From an uncultured Bacteroidota bacterium (lineage in GTDB: Bacteria > Bacteroidota > Bacteroidia > UKL13-3): a DNA stretch of 64,000 bases. The stretch covers positions 62,001 through 126,000 of the forward strand of contig CAIVZR010000048.1 of assembly GCA_903910445.1 (NCBI GenBank), written 5' to 3'. The translations under genes and the position numbers were made by a program. The notes beneath the pieces were generated by a model. The model was given only the letters and a program-made list of their open reading frames with translations. It made no database searches and was not told the origin of the DNA. Of this stretch, positions 62,399 through 64,000 are shown in pieces (position 1 is the first letter of the stretch; every line of letters begins with the position of its first letter).

Positions 62399-62692
62399 AT
62401 GATAACTGATGAAAAAAAACATTTTATTTTCTGTGTTTTTTGCTTGATTATTTTTTTTCAGAATTGTAAAGTTCGTAAAAAACCGGTGTGTTTTTTATTG
62501 AACAGTGATGTAGATTTTAAATTATTTGCCAATTTATTTAAATATGACAATTATCATAATGTCCAAAAGGCTAGTATTTATTGGGATTTAAATCCCCTAA
62601 ATCAGACAGTAAACCCTTATAAATTCTATTTATTTATTAAAAAAAAGATTTGGAAGTGCCATATTTTTCTATCTAAATTCATACTCGATTAA
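62399..62692 (+). CDS. Doubtful 97-residue ORF, possible lipoprotein (may be frameshifted)
   Basis: The frame from ATG 62399 gives 97 residues: MITDEKKHFIFCVFCLIIFF then QNCKVRKKPVCF and a Lys/Asn/Phe-rich tail ending SKFILD. The first 20 residues look like a lipoprotein signal ending in a cysteine, but start oddly. A second ATG at 62409 in another frame (MKKNILFSVFFA) is a cleaner signal start but hits a stop within 13 codons. An A8 tract (62412-62419), a T6 tract (62436-62441) and a T8 tract (62451-62458) could each shift the frame. The body matches nothing I know. It may be a real small lipoprotein, a frame-shifted remnant, or chance. Confidence 0.3.
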   Translation: MITDEKKHFIFCVFCLIIFFQNCKVRKKPVCFLLNSDVDFKLFANLFKYDNYHNVQKASIYWDLNPLNQTVNPYKFYLFIKKKIWKCHIFLSKFILD

Positions 62693-62751
62693 AGGCATTT
62701 AGTACTACCAGTTTAAATGTTTTTTAAAGAAAAAAACCAAATACACGAGTC

Positions 62752-64000
62752 ATGAAAACTTCTAACTTTTTATCAATTCTCATATTGATAATCAATTTCA
62801 CAAACACTAATGCTCAAGCCAACAAGATAGCTTTTGTTCAAAACAAAGGCCAATGGCAGAGCGATGTCTATTTTAAAGCCGACCTCCCCAATGGGCAAGC
62901 ATTGGTTACCCCAACGGGTATGCTTGTAGGTCAGTTCGATTCCGCTTCCATTCAAGAACGGTCGAATTGGGTAATGGGAGCAGAAGATCGTCAAACAGGG
63001 AATCAATTCCTGCTTGATAATCCTATAGCTCCCGATATTAAAGGGCATGGTTGGAGATATCATTTCTTAAATGCTAATCCTACCCCTATAATAGTAAATA
63101 AAGGCAAAAGCAATGACTTCTATAACTATTGGTTAGGCGATCCAGGCCAGCATGCTAGTAAAGTTAGCTCCTTTGACGAAATCACTTACACTAATATATA
63201 TAATGGTGTAGATGTAAAATATTATTCTTCTCCTGAAGGTTTCCTTGAAAACGATATTATTGTAAAACCATATGCCAATCATGATATCATCTCATTTGAA
63301 CTCGAAGGAATTGACGAAATTACATTAGGCCTTAATGGTACTTTGGTTTTAGGTACCTCCGTTGGCGAAGTTATCATACCTGCACCAGTTAGCTATCTAT
63401 TGGATAACAAAGGAAATAGATTCCCAATCATTGTAAATTTCGAATTAACCAATACCATCATTCGCTTTCAAGTTCCGGCTTACGATAATTCAAAAACATT
63501 GGTAATCGATCCAATTGTATTAAGATGGGCTACTTGGGCTACAAATAGTGCCTCTTCAGTGAGCACTCACAATCATGCAACAGGAGTTGATTCATTAGGC
63601 TTTATATATACAACTGGCTTAATAAGTTCTACTGGACTAATTACCGTAGGCGCGTTTCAATCAACAGCAGGTGGAGGTATGGATATGTTTGTAGGCAAGT
63701 ATCAAGAACCAAATAGCCCGGGTGGTGTAGGCGTGAGAGTATGGCAAACCTATTTAGGGGGAGCCCGGGTTGATGATAACGCTGCCTTACAAGTGGGTAC
63801 CGATGGTTACATATATATAGCCGCAAATACTTATTCAAATATCCCAAAAACCTTTGGTACTGGTTTCACTGCAGGCGCATGGACCCAACGTACTGGCAAT
63901 AGCGGTACCTTCGGGCAAGCCTTGATTATAAAATTGGATATGGGGGGAAATGGAGCAATGGCTCGTGAAATTGGAAGTTGCACGATGGATTTCTCATTTC
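62752..64000 (+). CDS. Large secreted DUF7948/SBBP-repeat protein, T9SS-type (3' end cut by window edge)
   Basis: An ATG at 62752 opens a frame with no stop before base 64000 (416 codons seen). The Sec signal is MKTSNFLSILILIINFTNT followed by NAQA. The mature start KIAFVQNKGQWQSDVYFKADLPNGQALVTPTGM is the DUF7948 N-terminal domain found in Bacteroidota gliding or adhesion proteins, followed by NDIIVKPYANHDIISFELEG and TLVIDP. After about residue 265 come repeats with the SBBP beta-propeller pattern (VDSLGFIYTTGLI, VGTDGYIYIAANTYS). A T9SS sorting domain is expected beyond the window. Function unknown; likely cell-surface or secreted. Confidence 0.87.
   Translation, partial: MKTSNFLSILILIINFTNTNAQANKIAFVQNKGQWQSDVYFKADLPNGQALVTPTGMLVGQFDSASIQERSNWVMGAEDRQTGNQFLLDNPIAPDIKGHGWRYHFLNANPTPIIVNKGKSNDFYNYWLGDPGQHASKVSSFDEITYTNIYNGVDVKYYSSPEGFLENDIIVKPYANHDIISFELEGIDEITLGLNGTLVLGTSVGEVIIPAPVSYLLDNKGNRFPIIVNFELTNTIIRFQVPAYDNSKTLVIDPIVLRWATWATNSASSVSTHNHATGVDSLGFIYTTGLISSTGLITVGAFQSTAGGGMDMFVGKYQEPNSPGGVGVRVWQTYLGGARVDDNAALQVGTDGYIYIAANTYSNIPKTFGTGFTAGAWTQRTGNSGTFGQALIIKLDMGGNGAMAREIGSCTMDFSF

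Noticed and set aside
1-64000. CRISPR arrays, insertion sequences, prophage or rRNA
   Set aside because: No regularly spaced repeats, transposase motifs, integrase or phage genes, and no rRNA sequence were seen; the region looks like core genome.

Overview
This is an AT-rich chromosomal stretch from a member of the Bacteroidota. Several independent signs support this: a mraZ-to-ftsZ division and cell-wall cluster with the phylum's long MraY and FtsZ, proteins ending in type IX secretion (T9SS) sorting domains, a PorG/DUF6089-uppS-bamA-ompH-ompH block, and upstream sequences that repeatedly show the Bacteroidota -7 promoter element TAnnTTTG rather than an E. coli-like -10. I cannot name the genus; a Chitinophagales/Sphingobacteriales-like organism is a guess. 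Nearly all of the DNA is coding and looks like core genome. I see no phage, insertion sequence, CRISPR array or rRNA.

Layout. 1-6400 (+): the end of a surface-polysaccharide locus, with an SLBB export protein cut by the left edge, a Wzz-like chain-length protein, a NeuB-family nonulosonate synthase, a KdsC-like phosphatase, an SDR oxidoreductase and a GNAT acetyltransferase. A hairpin terminator follows. 6471-23014 (-): the dcw cluster read as mraZ, rsmH, ftsL-like, ftsI, murE, mraY, murD, ftsW, murG, murC-murB (one fused gene), ftsQ, ftsA, ftsZ. In front of mraZ lie three 10-bp-spaced GTGG repeats that look like an MraZ operator beside its promoter. 23345-27001 (-): dnaE. 27429-27608 (+): a possible 59-residue membrane peptide with its own terminator. 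27680-31523 (-): ald, a DegT-type aminotransferase and a soluble hybrid histidine kinase. 31750-35200 (-): four back-to-back exported FKBP isomerases, behind an LTA-synthase-like membrane enzyme (35250-37124). 37279-39652 (+): tRNA-Cys and a Prc/CtpA protease. 39772-41600 (-): rplY, prs and tRNA-Gln. 41908-48159 (+): two PorG-like genes, uppS, bamA and two ompH/skp genes, an envelope-assembly block. 48400-50712 (+): recQ. 50777-52252 (-): glycyl-tRNA synthetase. 52342-54168 (+): a pair of related secreted proteins with T9SS-like tails. 54335-56962 (+): valS. 57064-58596 (+): a sensorless histidine kinase/response regulator/AraC protein, followed by a candidate small RNA. 58813-59863 (-): a small secreted protein and a methyltransferase. 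60030-61937 (-): a large Thr/Ser/Asn-rich T9SS cargo protein. 62399-62692 (+): a doubtful small ORF with homopolymer tracts. 62752-64000 (+): the start of a DUF7948/SBBP-type secreted protein that runs off the right edge.

The genes fit one theme, building and maintaining a Gram-negative envelope. MurB-G, MraY, UppS and FtsI make and cross-link peptidoglycan. FtsZ/A/Q/L/W place the septum. BamA, OmpH and the FKBPs assemble outer-membrane and periplasmic proteins. PorG belongs to the T9SS that would export the three or four cargo-like proteins seen here. The points most worth a second look are the murC-murB fusion, the four-FKBP array, the duplicated porG, the sensorless two-component hybrid, the mraZ operator, and the candidate small RNA at 58684-58766.
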